From Actinomyces procaprae (GTDB taxonomy: Bacteria > Actinomycetota > Actinomycetes > Actinomycetales > Actinomycetaceae), in contig NZ_CP039292.1 in the NCBI RefSeq assembly GCF_004798665.1, positions 3,224,001 to 3,288,000 of the forward strand: a DNA stretch of 64,000 nt, read 5' to 3'. How positions within the stretch are numbered: the stretch's first letter is position 1; each line of letters starts with the position of its first letter. The position numbers and the translations under genes were made by a program. The notes under the pieces were generated by a model. The model searched no databases. It was not told the DNA's origin and worked only from the letters and a program-made list of their open reading frames with translations. Below, piece by piece: positions 1-10,302 of the stretch.

Positions 1-1515
1 GTGCCCGCCCTGGCCGATCTCGGAGGAGGCGTACAGGGGCTGAATGTTGGCATTGGCCGACGGGTAGTCGGGGTTCCAGGACACCACCGTCAGGTCGTAG
101 GTGGAGCCGTCGCCCTGGGTGGCCCGCTCGGTGTAGGCGTCGGTGGTCTGCGGATCAATGGTCACCTTCAGCCCCAGCTCGGTCAGCGACTGCTGCACGG
201 CCTGGGAGATCGCCAGGCGCGCCTCATTGTTCTGGGACAGCAGGATCAGCTCGGGCACCTCCTTGCCTTCCAGCAGCGCCTTGGCCTTGTCCATGTCCGT
301 GGGGTAGAGGTCGTAGTCCTCCTGGCCGGGGATGCCCGGGGTGATGTAGGTGGTGGCGATGCCGGCGCCGAGCTCCCCGCCCAGGGTGCGCTGCACGGCG
401 GTCTTGTCGACGGCGTAGGCGATCGCCTGGCGCACCTCGGGGTCGGTGATGCGCTCGGTGTTGATCGCCAGGTACAGCAGCGGGCCGGGGTCGGAGGTGG
501 CCAGGCGGGCGGAGGCCGCCTCGTCCGCACTGACCTGGGCCAGCTTGGAGGCGGTCAGCAGCTGGGCGGAGAAGGCGTACTGGTCGTCGCCGGAGTCGGC
601 GATCAGGCGCTGGCTGACGGTGTCCTCGTCCTGCCCGAGGGAGAAGACGATCTTCTCCGGCAGGGCGGTGCGCACCTCGTCGGTGGCGGCCGACCAGTTC
701 TCATTGCGGGCCAGGGTCACGGAGCTGCCCTGGCGGTAGTCATCCACCCGGTAGGGGCCGGAGGCGACCGGCGCCTGGGCGTAGGTGGCGGGGTCGTCGC
801 TGTCCTCGGGGACGGGCGCGAAGGCCGGCAGGGACACGATCCACGGCCAGTCCCCGTAGGCGTGGTCCAGGTGGAAGACGATCGTGGACTCGTCCGGCAC
901 CTCAATGGCGTCCAGGTGCGCCCCGTCGTAGGGGCCGGTGTAGTCCCCCGCCCCAGCCAGGAGGGTCTTGTGGTAGCCGAGCCCGCCGGACAGGGCGGGG
1001 GCGAAGGAGCGCTCCACGCCGTACTTGATGTGGGAGGCGGTGATCGGGGTCCCGTCCTCAAGGGTGATGCCCTCCTTGAGGGTGTAGGTCCACGTCAGGC
1101 CGTCCTCGGAGACGGTGCCCGTGTCGGTGGCCAAGTCGGGGACGACGGCGGGGGCGCCGTCGGCGGTGATGTCCCAGGTGGTCAGGCGCCGGTGCACCAG
1201 CGCCAGGGAGGTGATGGCCAGGGACTGGCTCTTGGCGGGATCCCAGTTGATGTCGGTGTCGGTGCTGAGCACGTACAGGGTGCCGCCGGCCGTGCCCGTG
1301 GCGGCCGCGGCGCTCTGGGCACCTGCCGAGCCGCGCGAGTTGGCGCCGCAGGCGGCCAGCGCCAGAGCCAGGCCGGACAGGCCCGCGCCGGCCAGCAGGC
1401 CGCGGCGGGAGAAGGCGCGGCGGCCGGAAGCGGCGGGCCGGTGCTCGCTGCGCTCCGCGGAGGCGAGCGGGCGGGCGGGGTCGGGCTGCGACGTCGTCGG
1501 GCGGGTGGAGGACAT
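1..1515 (-). CDS. ABC transporter substrate-binding lipoprotein, peptide family (partial, 3' end missing)
   Basis: Reading from the ATG at 1515, 505 codons run to the window edge without a stop, so the C-terminus lies outside. A purine-rich ribosome site (AAAGGAAAG) precedes the ATG. The N-terminus has a twin-arginine-like stretch (SRRGLLAGAG) and a lipobox (LAAC), so the protein should be a lipid-anchored extracytoplasmic receptor. The mature part has the family-5 binding protein pattern: an early segment on input and energised substrate (DINWDPAKS), then GTPITASHIKYGVERSF and DPEVRQAIAYAVDK, both typical of DppA/OppA proteins. Two permease genes of the same class lie directly upstream in the same orientation, 46 bases away. 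The ligand is not evident; oligopeptide is the family default. Confidence 0.88.
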   Translation of the reverse strand, partial: MSSTRPTTSQPDPARPLASAERSEHRPAASGRRAFSRRGLLAGAGLSGLALALAACGANSRGSAGAQSAAAATGTAGGTLYVLSTDTDINWDPAKSQSLAITSLALVHRRLTTWDITADGAPAVVPDLATDTGTVSEDGLTWTYTLKEGITLEDGTPITASHIKYGVERSFAPALSGGLGYHKTLLAGAGDYTGPYDGAHLDAIEVPDESTIVFHLDHAYGDWPWIVSLPAFAPVPEDSDDPATYAQAPVASGPYRVDDYRQGSSVTLARNENWSAATDEVRTALPEKIVFSLGQDEDTVSQRLIADSGDDQYAFSAQLLTASKLAQVSADEAASARLATSDPGPLLYLAINTERITDPEVRQAIAYAVDKTAVQRTLGGELGAGIATTYITPGIPGQEDYDLYPTDMDKAKALLEGKEVPELILLSQNNEARLAISQAVQQSLTELGLKVTIDPQTTDAYTERATQGDGSTYDLTVVSWNPDYPSANANIQPLYASSEIGQGGH

Positions 1516-1561
1516 GGGCTTTCCTTTCGGGTGGATGAGGGCAGGAGCGGATTCGGGCGGG

Positions 1562-2548
1562 TCAGACCCGCGGGTCGATGACGGCGGCGAAGGCGTCCAC
1601 CAGGAGGTTCGCCACGATTACGAAGGCGGCGGCAACCAGCGTGACGCCGGTGATCACCGGCAGGTCGGTGGAGCCGACGGCGTCCATGAGCAGGGCGCCG
1701 AGCCCGGGCATGGAGAAGACGCGCTCGGTGATGACGGCGCCGCCGAGCATGCCGCCCAGGTCGAGTGCGAAGTAGGTGATCACCGGCAGGGACACGTTGT
1801 GCATGACGTGCCGGCCGATCACCCGGCGCTCGGGCAGGCCGACGGCGCGGGCGGTGCGCACGTAGTCCTCACCCAGGTTCTCCAGCATCTCCCCACGCAC
1901 CATGCGGGCGTAGACGGCAGCGGAGATCAGGGCCAGCACGCACCAGGGCAGGATCAGGTGCCAGGCCCAGTCGACGGGGCTGTCCGTGAGCGGCACGTAG
2001 CCGGATACGGGCACCATGTCCAGGGTGAAGCCGAACAGGAGGATGCCGAGCAGACCCAGCAGGTACGACGGCGTCGACACGCCCACGACCGTGCCGGTCA
2101 TGATCGCCCGGTCCAGGCGGCTGCCGCGCCGCAGCGCGGAGACGGCGCCCGCGCCCACACCGATCAGCAGCCACAGGACGGCGGCGCCGATGGCGATGGA
2201 GGCGGTCACCGGCAGCCGGGAGGCGATCAGCTCCGTGACCGGCGTCGACAGGCGGAAGGAGTAGCCCAGGCAGGGGGCGGCGCAGGTGATGGCGGAGGCG
2301 CCCGAGCCGAAGGTGCGTCCGGTGAAGATCCCGGCCAGGTAGTTCCAGAACTGGGTGTACCAGGGCTGGTCGTAGCCCATGAAGCCGCGGGCGCGCTCCA
2401 GGTTCTCCGGCGTGCAGGGCTTGCCGCAGGCCATGGTGGCGGGGTCTGAGGGCCACAGGGAGAACACGGCGAAGGTAACGAAGGCGATGAGCACCAGCAC
2501 CAGCAGGGTCTGGGCGGTGCGGGAGGCGAGGAAGCGCAGGCGGTTCAT
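1562..2548 (-). CDS. peptide ABC transporter permease, DppB type
   Basis: A 328-residue inner-membrane protein that begins with a short cytoplasmic MNRLRFLASR and a first membrane helix, followed by a large external loop and about five more helices, the usual DppB/OppB layout. The permease EAA-like loop is visible near the C-terminus (TARAVGLPERRVIGRHVMHN). Its ATG overlaps the stop of the upstream permease by four bases (ATGA), showing translational coupling. It should form the channel of a peptide importer with the DppC-type partner and the lipoprotein downstream. No ATPase gene is visible in the window; it may lie beyond the left edge. Confidence 0.9.
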   Translation of the reverse strand: MNRLRFLASRTAQTLLVLVLIAFVTFAVFSLWPSDPATMACGKPCTPENLERARGFMGYDQPWYTQFWNYLAGIFTGRTFGSGASAITCAAPCLGYSFRLSTPVTELIASRLPVTASIAIGAAVLWLLIGVGAGAVSALRRGSRLDRAIMTGTVVGVSTPSYLLGLLGILLFGFTLDMVPVSGYVPLTDSPVDWAWHLILPWCVLALISAAVYARMVRGEMLENLGEDYVRTARAVGLPERRVIGRHVMHNVSLPVITYFALDLGGMLGGAVITERVFSMPGLGALLMDAVGSTDLPVITGVTLVAAAFVIVANLLVDAFAAVIDPRV

Positions 2549-3534
2549 CGGGTCTCTCCCGTCCTGGGGTCGAGGGCGTCGCGCAGGCCGTCACCGAACA
2601 GGTTGAAGGCGAGGGTCACCGTCAGCAGGGCGGCGCCAGGGAACAGTAGGTACCAGGGGTCGGTGCTCACCCAGGTGACGGCGCTGCCGATGGCCCGCCC
2701 CCAGGAGGGGGTGGGCGGGGCCACGCCGACGCCGAGGAATGACAGGGCCGCCTCGGAGGTGATCTTGCCGGGAATGGAGATGGTGGTGAACACGATGATG
2801 GTGGCCACCAGGCCGGGCAGGATCTGGGTGGTGATCACATGCCATTGGGAGGCGCCCATCGCCCGGGAGGCACCCACGTAGGTGCGCGAGCGCAGCGAGA
2901 GCGTGCGGGCGCGCAGCACCCGGGCGGTTGAGGGCCAGCCGAGGATCCCGATGATGGCGATCATCACCGGCACGCGCGGGGCGGTGGCGGGCACGATCGC
3001 GGAGACGGCGATCATGAACACCAGGTGGGGGAAGCCCAGGGTGATGTCGGTCAGGCGGGACACCAGGGCGTCCCACCAGCCGCCGAAGTATCCGGCGGAC
3101 ACTCCCAGGGCGATGGCGATGATCATGGACACCACGGTGGCGCCCATACCGATCGCGAAGGAGGTGCGGGTGCCCTCCACGACGATGGCCAGTAGGTCGC
3201 GCCCGGTCTGGGGCTCCACGCCGAAGGGGTGGGCGGCGCTGACGCCGCCGAAGCGGCCGAGCGGCAGCCCGGCGGGGTCCAGGGCATCGAGGTCGTAGGT
3301 GTAGGGGTCCACGCCGAAGACCCGCGTGATCAGCGGGGCGAACAGGGCGACCAGGGTGGTCAGGACGACGATTCCCGCTCCGATCATGGCCGCCCGGTCG
3401 GAGCGCAGCCGACGCAGGCGGCTGCGCGCGGCAGGCGAGGCTTGGACGGCATCGGCGGGTGAGGCGGCGTCGGCGGGTGAGGCGGCGTCGGCGGGCGAGG
3501 CGGCGTCGGGGATGTCCTGAACGGACGTGTGCAC
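2545..3534 (-). CDS. peptide ABC transporter permease, DppC type
   Basis: A 329-residue permease with six predicted helices and the loop ASRAMGASQWHVITTQILP, characteristic of the DppC/OppC branch. It is the first gene of the transporter operon seen here. The N-terminal 25 residues contain an odd imperfect repeat, SPADAA repeated four times, encoded by tandem 18-base units at about 3450-3508; this lies before the first membrane helix and looks like replication slippage in a non-essential tail. The ATG at 3534 is followed directly by this tail; a later start cannot be excluded. Upstream lie about 400 bases of non-coding DNA with a 23-bp repeat array. Confidence 0.88.
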   Translation of the reverse strand: MHTSVQDIPDAASPADAASPADAASPADAVQASPAARSRLRRLRSDRAAMIGAGIVVLTTLVALFAPLITRVFGVDPYTYDLDALDPAGLPLGRFGGVSAAHPFGVEPQTGRDLLAIVVEGTRTSFAIGMGATVVSMIIAIALGVSAGYFGGWWDALVSRLTDITLGFPHLVFMIAVSAIVPATAPRVPVMIAIIGILGWPSTARVLRARTLSLRSRTYVGASRAMGASQWHVITTQILPGLVATIIVFTTISIPGKITSEAALSFLGVGVAPPTPSWGRAIGSAVTWVSTDPWYLLFPGAALLTVTLAFNLFGDGLRDALDPRTGETR

Positions 3535-3938
3535 TGGGGCACCTCACATGGGCTGGGGAGCGCGTCGCGCTCAGGGTGGACGGCGAACGGGTATGAGGCT
3601 GTCGTCAGCGACAGCAACAACACATTCGCTCGGCCAGCATGTGGGTGGTTCCTCCGAAGCTCGGGATGCGGCTGGCGGCGTCCGGGTAGTCGGCCGCCGA
3701 CCGCCGACGCCGGGTGGCGTCGAGGCGAGACGCTAGCAGCGCCAACAGCGATCTGACGAGTCGCTACGGCATTGTGAGACCAGCTTCTCACCCCGCCCCT
3801 CACCGAGATCGGTAGACGTTACGTACCGAGATCGGTAGACGTTACGTACCGAGGTCGGTAGACGTTACGTACCGAGATCGGTAGATGTTACGTACCGAGG
3901 TCGGTAGATATGGCACCGCCTCCCACCCGCGGCACTTA
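3535..3938. other. 404-bp intergenic stretch between pncA and the peptide permease
   Basis: No convincing gene is seen. Short forward and reverse frames exist but lack ribosome sites and family features. The segment 3802-3910 is the first tandem repeat array; the remaining 3535-3800 should hold the promoter of the downstream peptide transporter operon, but no clear -35/-10 pair was identified. Confidence 0.6.
3802..3910. repeat. tandem array A, five units of 23 bp
   Basis: Units start at 3802, 3825, 3848, 3871 and 3894. Each contains ACCGAGATCGGTAG or ACCGAGGTCGGTAG followed by a nine-base spacer (ACGTTACGT, one unit with a T). The core is a dyad: TACCGA and TCGGTA arms around two central bases. 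The array ends 28 bases from the pncA stop codon. It belongs to the same family as the arrays near 13.6, 14.0, 30.2 and 56.7 kb. Confidence 0.95.
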
Positions 3939-4520
3939 TCAGACGGCGTCGGAGGACACGAGTTCCACGCCCGCCTCGACCATGGCGGCACGCGCCGCGC
4001 GCCCCTGCTCCGGGCTGACAGGGGCGGTCAGGTCCGTCAGCACCCGCACGCGGTAACCGGCACGCACGCCGTCGAGCGCCGTCTCCTTCACGCAGTGGGA
4101 CTCGGCCAGCCCAACTACGTCCAGGGCCTCAATGCCATGAGCGCGCAGGATCCCGTCCAACGCCACGCCGGAGTCGTCCACGCCCTCGAAGCCCGAGTAG
4201 GCGGCGGCGTACTGGCCCTTCTTGACGCTCGCATCCGCGGCCACCTCCCTCAAGGCGGGGTGCAGCTCGGCCTCCTCGGTGCCGACGACGCCGTGCGGCG
4301 GCCAGGTGTCCACGAAGTCCGGGGCCTCGGAGAAGTGCTCACCGGGATCGATGTGCCAGTCCTGGGTGGTGACCACCAGGGCGTAGTCGCCGCGGTGGGC
4401 GGTGACGTAAGCGGCCACCCGCTCGGCGACCGCGTTGCCGCCGGATACCGGCAGGGCGCCGCCCTCGCAGAAGGTCGGCTGGACGTCGACGATGATCAGG
4501 GCGTGGTTGGCAGCAGTCAT
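3939..4520 (-). CDS. pncA: nicotinamidase / isochorismatase-family hydrolase
   Basis: A 193-residue cytosolic enzyme expected to convert nicotinamide to nicotinate plus ammonia for NAD salvage. Visible family features: catalytic Asp in ALIIVDVQPTFCEGG; a DWH start of the metal site (TTQDWHIDPGEHF); a lysine in VKKGQYAAAYSGF; and the cysteine nucleophile with cis-peptide region in VVGLAESHCVKETALD. The usual WPxHCVQGT segment appears as WPPHGVVGT, a minor variation. Length matches bacterial PncA. The gene stands alone between a repeat array on its 3' side and a 120-bp inverted-ended element just upstream of its start, so that element may influence its promoter. Confidence 0.9.
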   Translation of the reverse strand: MTAANHALIIVDVQPTFCEGGALPVSGGNAVAERVAAYVTAHRGDYALVVTTQDWHIDPGEHFSEAPDFVDTWPPHGVVGTEEAELHPALREVAADASVKKGQYAAAYSGFEGVDDSGVALDGILRAHGIEALDVVGLAESHCVKETALDGVRAGYRVRVLTDLTAPVSPEQGRAARAAMVEAGVELVSSDAV

Positions 4521-4571
4521 GCCGCCAACCTAGCCGTCCGGGTGTCTTGACACAAGGCGCTCCGGCCCGGG

Positions 4572-4691
4572 TGTCAAAATCGATGACAAACGCCGCCACC
4601 GCCGTCGGACCCCGCCCCAGCACCCGCGTGATTCCGCTGTTTTCAGAAGCAGTACCGACGTCGATGGACCCGTTTGTCATCATTCTTGACA
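4572..4691. repeat. 120-bp inverted-ended element, copy 1
   Basis: The ends are inverted repeats (left TGTCAAAATCGATGACAAAC, right end complementary at 18 of 21 positions). The whole 120 bases are nearly identical to 5700-5819, in the same orientation, with differences mainly in the tips and around the TTTTC/TTTTT run. The left part lies upstream of pncA; the right part contains the stop codon and last codons of the DUF559-type gene. No clear target duplication is visible. The size and ends resemble a miniature inverted-repeat element. Confidence 0.85.
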
Positions 4692-5584
4692 GTCGCGTCC
4701 AGCTTGCCTTCCCCACTCGGGCGAGCAAGCAGACCATCGCGCGCGGCCAGCAGTCCCTGGATCTCCGCGCCCACTTTTCCGAGATGGACATCCTTGCGGG
4801 TGAAACGAGCAACCCGATATCCCTGTCGGACCAGTTCCCGGTCGCGGCGACGGTCCCGGGCAAACTGGAAGTCGTCCTCGTGGTAGGTGTAGCCATCCAG
4901 TTCCAGGACCAGGCGGCCGTCAACCAGCAGATCCACCTCTCCCACGCCGGGAATGTCCACACCATCCTCGAAGGGGATCCCCGCATCGTACAACTGCAAG
5001 CGAGCCAGAGTCTCTAGTGGAGAGCGCGCCCGCGAACTGGCCAAAGCCAGCCACTGCCGGGCCTGCCGCGAGCCCGGCCCTCGCAGCAATGCGGCGACGG
5101 CGTTGACATCGGCGTGCCCCTCATGCAGAGCCGCGTCGCAGGCCATCAGGGGCGCCTCACGATCAGGGCTGCAGCGCAGGTAGCGCGCCAGCATGAGCGG
5201 CACAGGCGCCACCGGGAACCGGGTCGGGGGAAGTGGCTGAAGCGAACCTTCAACATGCAGCACCTCACCCTTGAGCGCAGGCAACAACCTGCCGCGAGGA
5301 ACCGCCAAATGCACCGGCGTCCACAGCCGGGGGTACGGGTATCCGTAATGCTTGGCGGCGTGCATGCAGGTGATCAACCCGCCGTGAATGCGGGCAAGGA
5401 CCAGGTCCCAGCCCACTCCCGGCAGACTCACCACGCCATGAGGGTGGGCGATCAGCCTGCGGGCCTCGATCAACCTCTCAATGTGACGGCGCTCCGTCCG
5501 GTCCGGATGCAGGTCCCGTATCCGCACAGCGCCGTGGCACGCCCGCACCCGCGCCAGAATGTCATCATTCCGTCCCATGGGCAC
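4643..5584 (-). CDS. DUF559-type nuclease-like protein with N-terminal helix-turn-helix region
   Basis: A 313-residue protein of the type often annotated as a DUF559 or Vsr-like endonuclease-domain protein. The N-terminal 90 residues resemble AbiEi-type winged-helix regions (DLHPDRTERRHIERLIEARR, then a GVVSLPG turn). The C-terminal part has a PD-(D/E)xK-like core: GVGEVDLLVDGRLVLELDG, followed by ARDRRRDRELVRQGYRVARF, the hallmark of DUF559. Function is unknown in general; a role in DNA repair or defence is only a guess. The last ~15 codons are read from the 120-bp element copy 1, so the native C-terminus may have been replaced. A second copy of the element lies 116 bases upstream of the start, so the gene is bracketed by the two copies. 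Confidence 0.75.
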   Translation of the reverse strand: MPMGRNDDILARVRACHGAVRIRDLHPDRTERRHIERLIEARRLIAHPHGVVSLPGVGWDLVLARIHGGLITCMHAAKHYGYPYPRLWTPVHLAVPRGRLLPALKGEVLHVEGSLQPLPPTRFPVAPVPLMLARYLRCSPDREAPLMACDAALHEGHADVNAVAALLRGPGSRQARQWLALASSRARSPLETLARLQLYDAGIPFEDGVDIPGVGEVDLLVDGRLVLELDGYTYHEDDFQFARDRRRDRELVRQGYRVARFTRKDVHLGKVGAEIQGLLAARDGLLARPSGEGKLDATVKNDDKRVHRRRYCF

Positions 5585-5699
5585 AGGCTCGCTCCCGCGG
5601 ACGACGCGGCGCTACCCGCCTCCACGAGACCTGTGGATTGGCCCTGCACGAACCGCGCCTGTGGAAACCGGGGGCCGGCCCTCCGGGCGATGCCTTATG

Positions 5700-5819
5700 T
5701 GTCAATAATGATGACAAACGCCGCCACCGCCGTCGGACCCCGCCCCAGCACCCGCGTGATTCCGCTGTTTTTGGAAACGACGCCGACGCCGATCGGCCCG
5801 TTTGTCATCGATTCTGACA
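5700..5819. repeat. 120-bp inverted-ended element, copy 2
   Basis: Starts TGTCAATAATGATGACAAAC and ends with the inverted counterpart. It is a direct repeat of 4572-4691. It lies between the upstream region of the DUF559-type gene and the pckG terminator. Confidence 0.85.
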
Positions 5820-5856
5820 CCCGCCCGCCCCAGACGCCGGGCCCACGCCACAAACA

Positions 5857-5889
5857 ACGGGTCCCCGGCCCAGTGGACCGGGGACCCGT
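5857..5889 (-). terminator. intrinsic terminator of pckG
   Basis: A perfect 12-bp stem (ACGGGTCCCCGG pairing with CCGGGGACCCGT) around a nine-base loop, 18 bases past the pckG stop. In the gene's direction it is followed by a T-rich run (TTGTTTG). Confidence 0.85.
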
Positions 5890-5907
5890 CGGCTAAGCGC
5901 TCAGCGC

Positions 5908-7752
<1,845 letters not shown>

Positions 7753-7910
7753 GTGAGTCCTTCTTTCTTTCGATTCTCATGACTACGGGGTCGGGCACTA
7801 TCCTTCCTCATCCGGCGCCGAAGGTCACGCCCGAAGGTCCCCTGTCAGCGCATTCACCCCCTTCTACGGTGGTGTTTCCTGCCACACCCGCCGCCGTGTA
7901 GCGTCGGGGC

Positions 7911-8741
7911 ATGGCCGTCGTCACCTCCAGCCTCCGCCGTCGTTCCGCGCCTGCACAGCTTCGGCGGGGCCTGTCGGCCGCAGTCGCCCTGGGCACCGCC
8001 GCGCTGGCCCTGGCGGGCTGCACCGCGCGTATGGACATGCGCCTCGACGTCGCCGGCACCTACGACGCCGACCTGGTCATGCGCGACACCACCGGCACGG
8101 TCTTCACCGAGGCCACCGACTGCGAGGAGCTCGCCACCGAGTCCCTGGTCGGAACCGGCGAGGGCGCCACGGTCACCGCCTCCCCGATCGGTTCGGCCGA
8201 CGACGCCGACGGGCTGGGCTGCGAGGTACACGTCACCGGCGTGCCCATTGCGCAGGCCGACGGCGATTCCTCCGGCTCTGGCCGACTGGTGGTTCGCGAC
8301 GGCGACCTGTACGTGGTGCATGTGGCCGGCTATGGGAGCGCGTCCGCCGACGGCGCTGAGGGCGCGGGCGGCGCCGAGGGCGCTGGGAGCGCTGAGGGCG
8401 CGGGCGGCGCGGGCGACGGCTCTGAGGGAACGGGCCCGTCGGCGGACTCGACCGCCGCGGATGCGACGGAGTCGCTGAGCACGGTCGTGGACGCCCACCT
8501 GTCGATCACCTTCCCGGGCGCCGTCGTCGACGCGGGCGGCGGCCGCGTCTCCGGAACCACTGTCACCTGGGAGGACGCCGACGTCCTGTATGACGGGGTG
8601 ACCGCCTCGGGCTACGCCACCACGGGCGCGGGCGTTTCCGCCTGGGACCGCTACGGGTGGTGGATCATCGCGGGGGTGGTCGCAGCCGGCGTGGCCGTGG
8701 GTGCGGCGGCGCTGCGACGGCACCGGCCCCGACGGCGCTGA
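7911..8741 (+). CDS. LppM-like lipoprotein with C-terminal membrane helix
   Basis: A 276-residue protein with a basic N-terminus, a hydrophobic stretch and the lipobox LAGC, so it is probably lipidated on the outer face of the membrane. The body (RMDMRLDVAGTYDADLVMRD and the VVDAHLSITFPGAVVDAGG segment) resembles the LppM family of mycobacteria, whose members are linked to cell-envelope biology. A low-complexity Gly/Ala/Glu linker (residues ~145-180) separates the two parts of the domain. A single helix plus basic tail (GWWIIAGVVAAGVAVGAAAL, then RRHRPRRR) ends the protein. It is monocistronic and convergent with purA. The exact role is unknown. Confidence 0.75.
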   Translation: MAVVTSSLRRRSAPAQLRRGLSAAVALGTAALALAGCTARMDMRLDVAGTYDADLVMRDTTGTVFTEATDCEELATESLVGTGEGATVTASPIGSADDADGLGCEVHVTGVPIAQADGDSSGSGRLVVRDGDLYVVHVAGYGSASADGAEGAGGAEGAGSAEGAGGAGDGSEGTGPSADSTAADATESLSTVVDAHLSITFPGAVVDAGGGRVSGTTVTWEDADVLYDGVTASGYATTGAGVSAWDRYGWWIIAGVVAAGVAVGAAALRRHRPRRR

Positions 8742-8808
8742 GCGGCCGACGGCGCCCAGGCGCCCCCTCGGTCCACGCGGGAGATCGGCGCGCCGGGGCG
8801 CACCCGCC

Positions 8809-10095
8809 TCATCCCAGCAGCCGGTGCCGGGTGATGGTGGCCTCGCGGCCAGCACCCACCCCGATGGCGGAGATGCGGCAGCCGGCGAGCTCCTCGATGC
8901 GCAGCACGTAGTCGCGGGCGGCGGCGGGCAGGTCCTCGAAGCGGCGCACGCCGGTGATGTCCTCGCTCCAGCCGGGCAGTTCCTCGTAAACCGGCTTGGC
9001 GTGGTGGAAGTCGGTCTGGGTCAGTGGCATCTCGGAGGTGACCTCGCCGTCGACGTCGTAGGCGACGCAAACGGGGATGGTCTCGTGTCCGGTGAGCACG
9101 TCGAGCTTGGTCATCACCAGGTCGGTGAGTCCGTTGACGCGGGCGGCGTAGCGGGTGACGACGGCATCGTGCCAGCCGCAGCGGCGCGGGCGGCCAGTGG
9201 TGACGCCGTACTCGCCGCCCTCGGCGCGCAGCCGCTCCCCCATGGCGTCGGTGAGCTCGGTGGGGAAGGGCCCCTCGCCGACGCGGGTGGTGTAGGCCTT
9301 GACCACGCCGACGACGGCGTCGATGCGGGTGGGGCCGACGCCGGTGCCGGTGCAGGCGCCGCCGGCGGTCGGGTTGGAGGAGGTGACGAAGGGGTAGGTG
9401 CCGTGGTCGATGTCGAGCATGGTGGCCTGACCGGCCTCGAACAGGACGGTCTTGCCGGCGTCGAGGGCCCGGTTGAGCATCAGGGAGGTGTCCACCACCA
9501 TGGGGCGCACGCGGTCGGCGTAGGAGAGCAGCTCGTCGGCGACGGCGTCGGGGTCGATGGCGGGCCGGTTGAAGACCTTCAGCAGCAGGCTGTTCTTCTG
9601 GTCCAGGGCGGAGTGGACCTTCTGCCGCAGGATCGACTCGTCGAACAGGTCCTGCACGCGCAGGCCGACGCGGTTCATCTTGTCCGCGTAGGTGGGGCCG
9701 ATGCCGCGGCCGGTGGTGCCCAGCTGGCGGGCGCCGAGGAAGCGCTCGGTGGTGCGGTCCATGACCCGGTTGTAGGAGGGGATCAGGTGGGCGTTGGCGG
9801 AGATCTTCAGGGCGGAGGCGTCCTTGCCGCGGGAGGTGATCTCCTCGATCTCCTGGAATAGGACCTCCAGGTCCACCACCACGCCGTTGCCGATCACGGG
9901 GGTTACCCCGGGGGTGAGGACGCCTGCGGGAAGAAGGTGGAAGGCGAAGGTTTCGCCATCGATGACGACGGTGTGGCCGGCGTTGTTGCCGCCGTTGAAC
10001 TTGACGACGTAGTCGACGCCCTGACCGAGCTGGTCGGTCGCCTTGCCCTTTCCTTCGTCTCCCCATTGAGTTCCGACGACGACGACGGCTGGCAT
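8809..10095 (-). CDS. purA: adenylosuccinate synthetase
   Basis: A 428-residue enzyme joining IMP and aspartate with GTP hydrolysis, the first step from IMP to AMP. The N-terminal P-loop-like motif [11 protein letters not shown] is at residues 8-18. Other family landmarks are GNGVVVDL, the segment [31 protein letters not shown] and the C-terminal [12 protein letters not shown]. An open frame continues 59 codons further upstream, but the ATG at 10095 is preferred because the family begins at this point ([15 protein letters not shown]) and a GGGAG ribosome site lies seven bases before it. It is convergent with the LppM-like gene. Confidence 0.97.
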   Translation of the reverse strand: MPAVVVVGTQWGDEGKGKATDQLGQGVDYVVKFNGGNNAGHTVVIDGETFAFHLLPAGVLTPGVTPVIGNGVVVDLEVLFQEIEEITSRGKDASALKISANAHLIPSYNRVMDRTTERFLGARQLGTTGRGIGPTYADKMNRVGLRVQDLFDESILRQKVHSALDQKNSLLLKVFNRPAIDPDAVADELLSYADRVRPMVVDTSLMLNRALDAGKTVLFEAGQATMLDIDHGTYPFVTSSNPTAGGACTGTGVGPTRIDAVVGVVKAYTTRVGEGPFPTELTDAMGERLRAEGGEYGVTTGRPRRCGWHDAVVTRYAARVNGLTDLVMTKLDVLTGHETIPVCVAYDVDGEVTSEMPLTQTDFHHAKPVYEELPGWSEDITGVRRFEDLPAAARDYVLRIEELAGCRISAIGVGAGREATITRHRLLG

Positions 10096-10302
10096 TGCTG
10101 CTCCCTGTGTGCGTGGGTGCCCCGGAGGGCAGGCGCGGCCTGGGCGCGCCGCGGACAGCCTACCCGAGGCCCGGTGGGCGGGAGCCCATCTGTCTCGGCG
10201 CCCGCCCCCACCACCGGGCCCGGTTTTGCCGCTACTTGGCACCACTACCTCATACGACGACCCCGATCGCACCGGCGCCTGGTGGCCTGGGACGCGCCGC
10301 CC

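Noticed and set aside
1..1581. 526-codon forward frame at the left edge
   Set aside because: It is the complement shadow of the binding-protein gene on the minus strand; it is Gly/Gln/Val-rich without any family motif, while the reverse frame has signal, lipobox and peptide-receptor motifs.
3802..3910. CRISPR array
   Set aside because: Units are 22-23 bp including spacer, spacers within each array are identical, and no cas genes are present.
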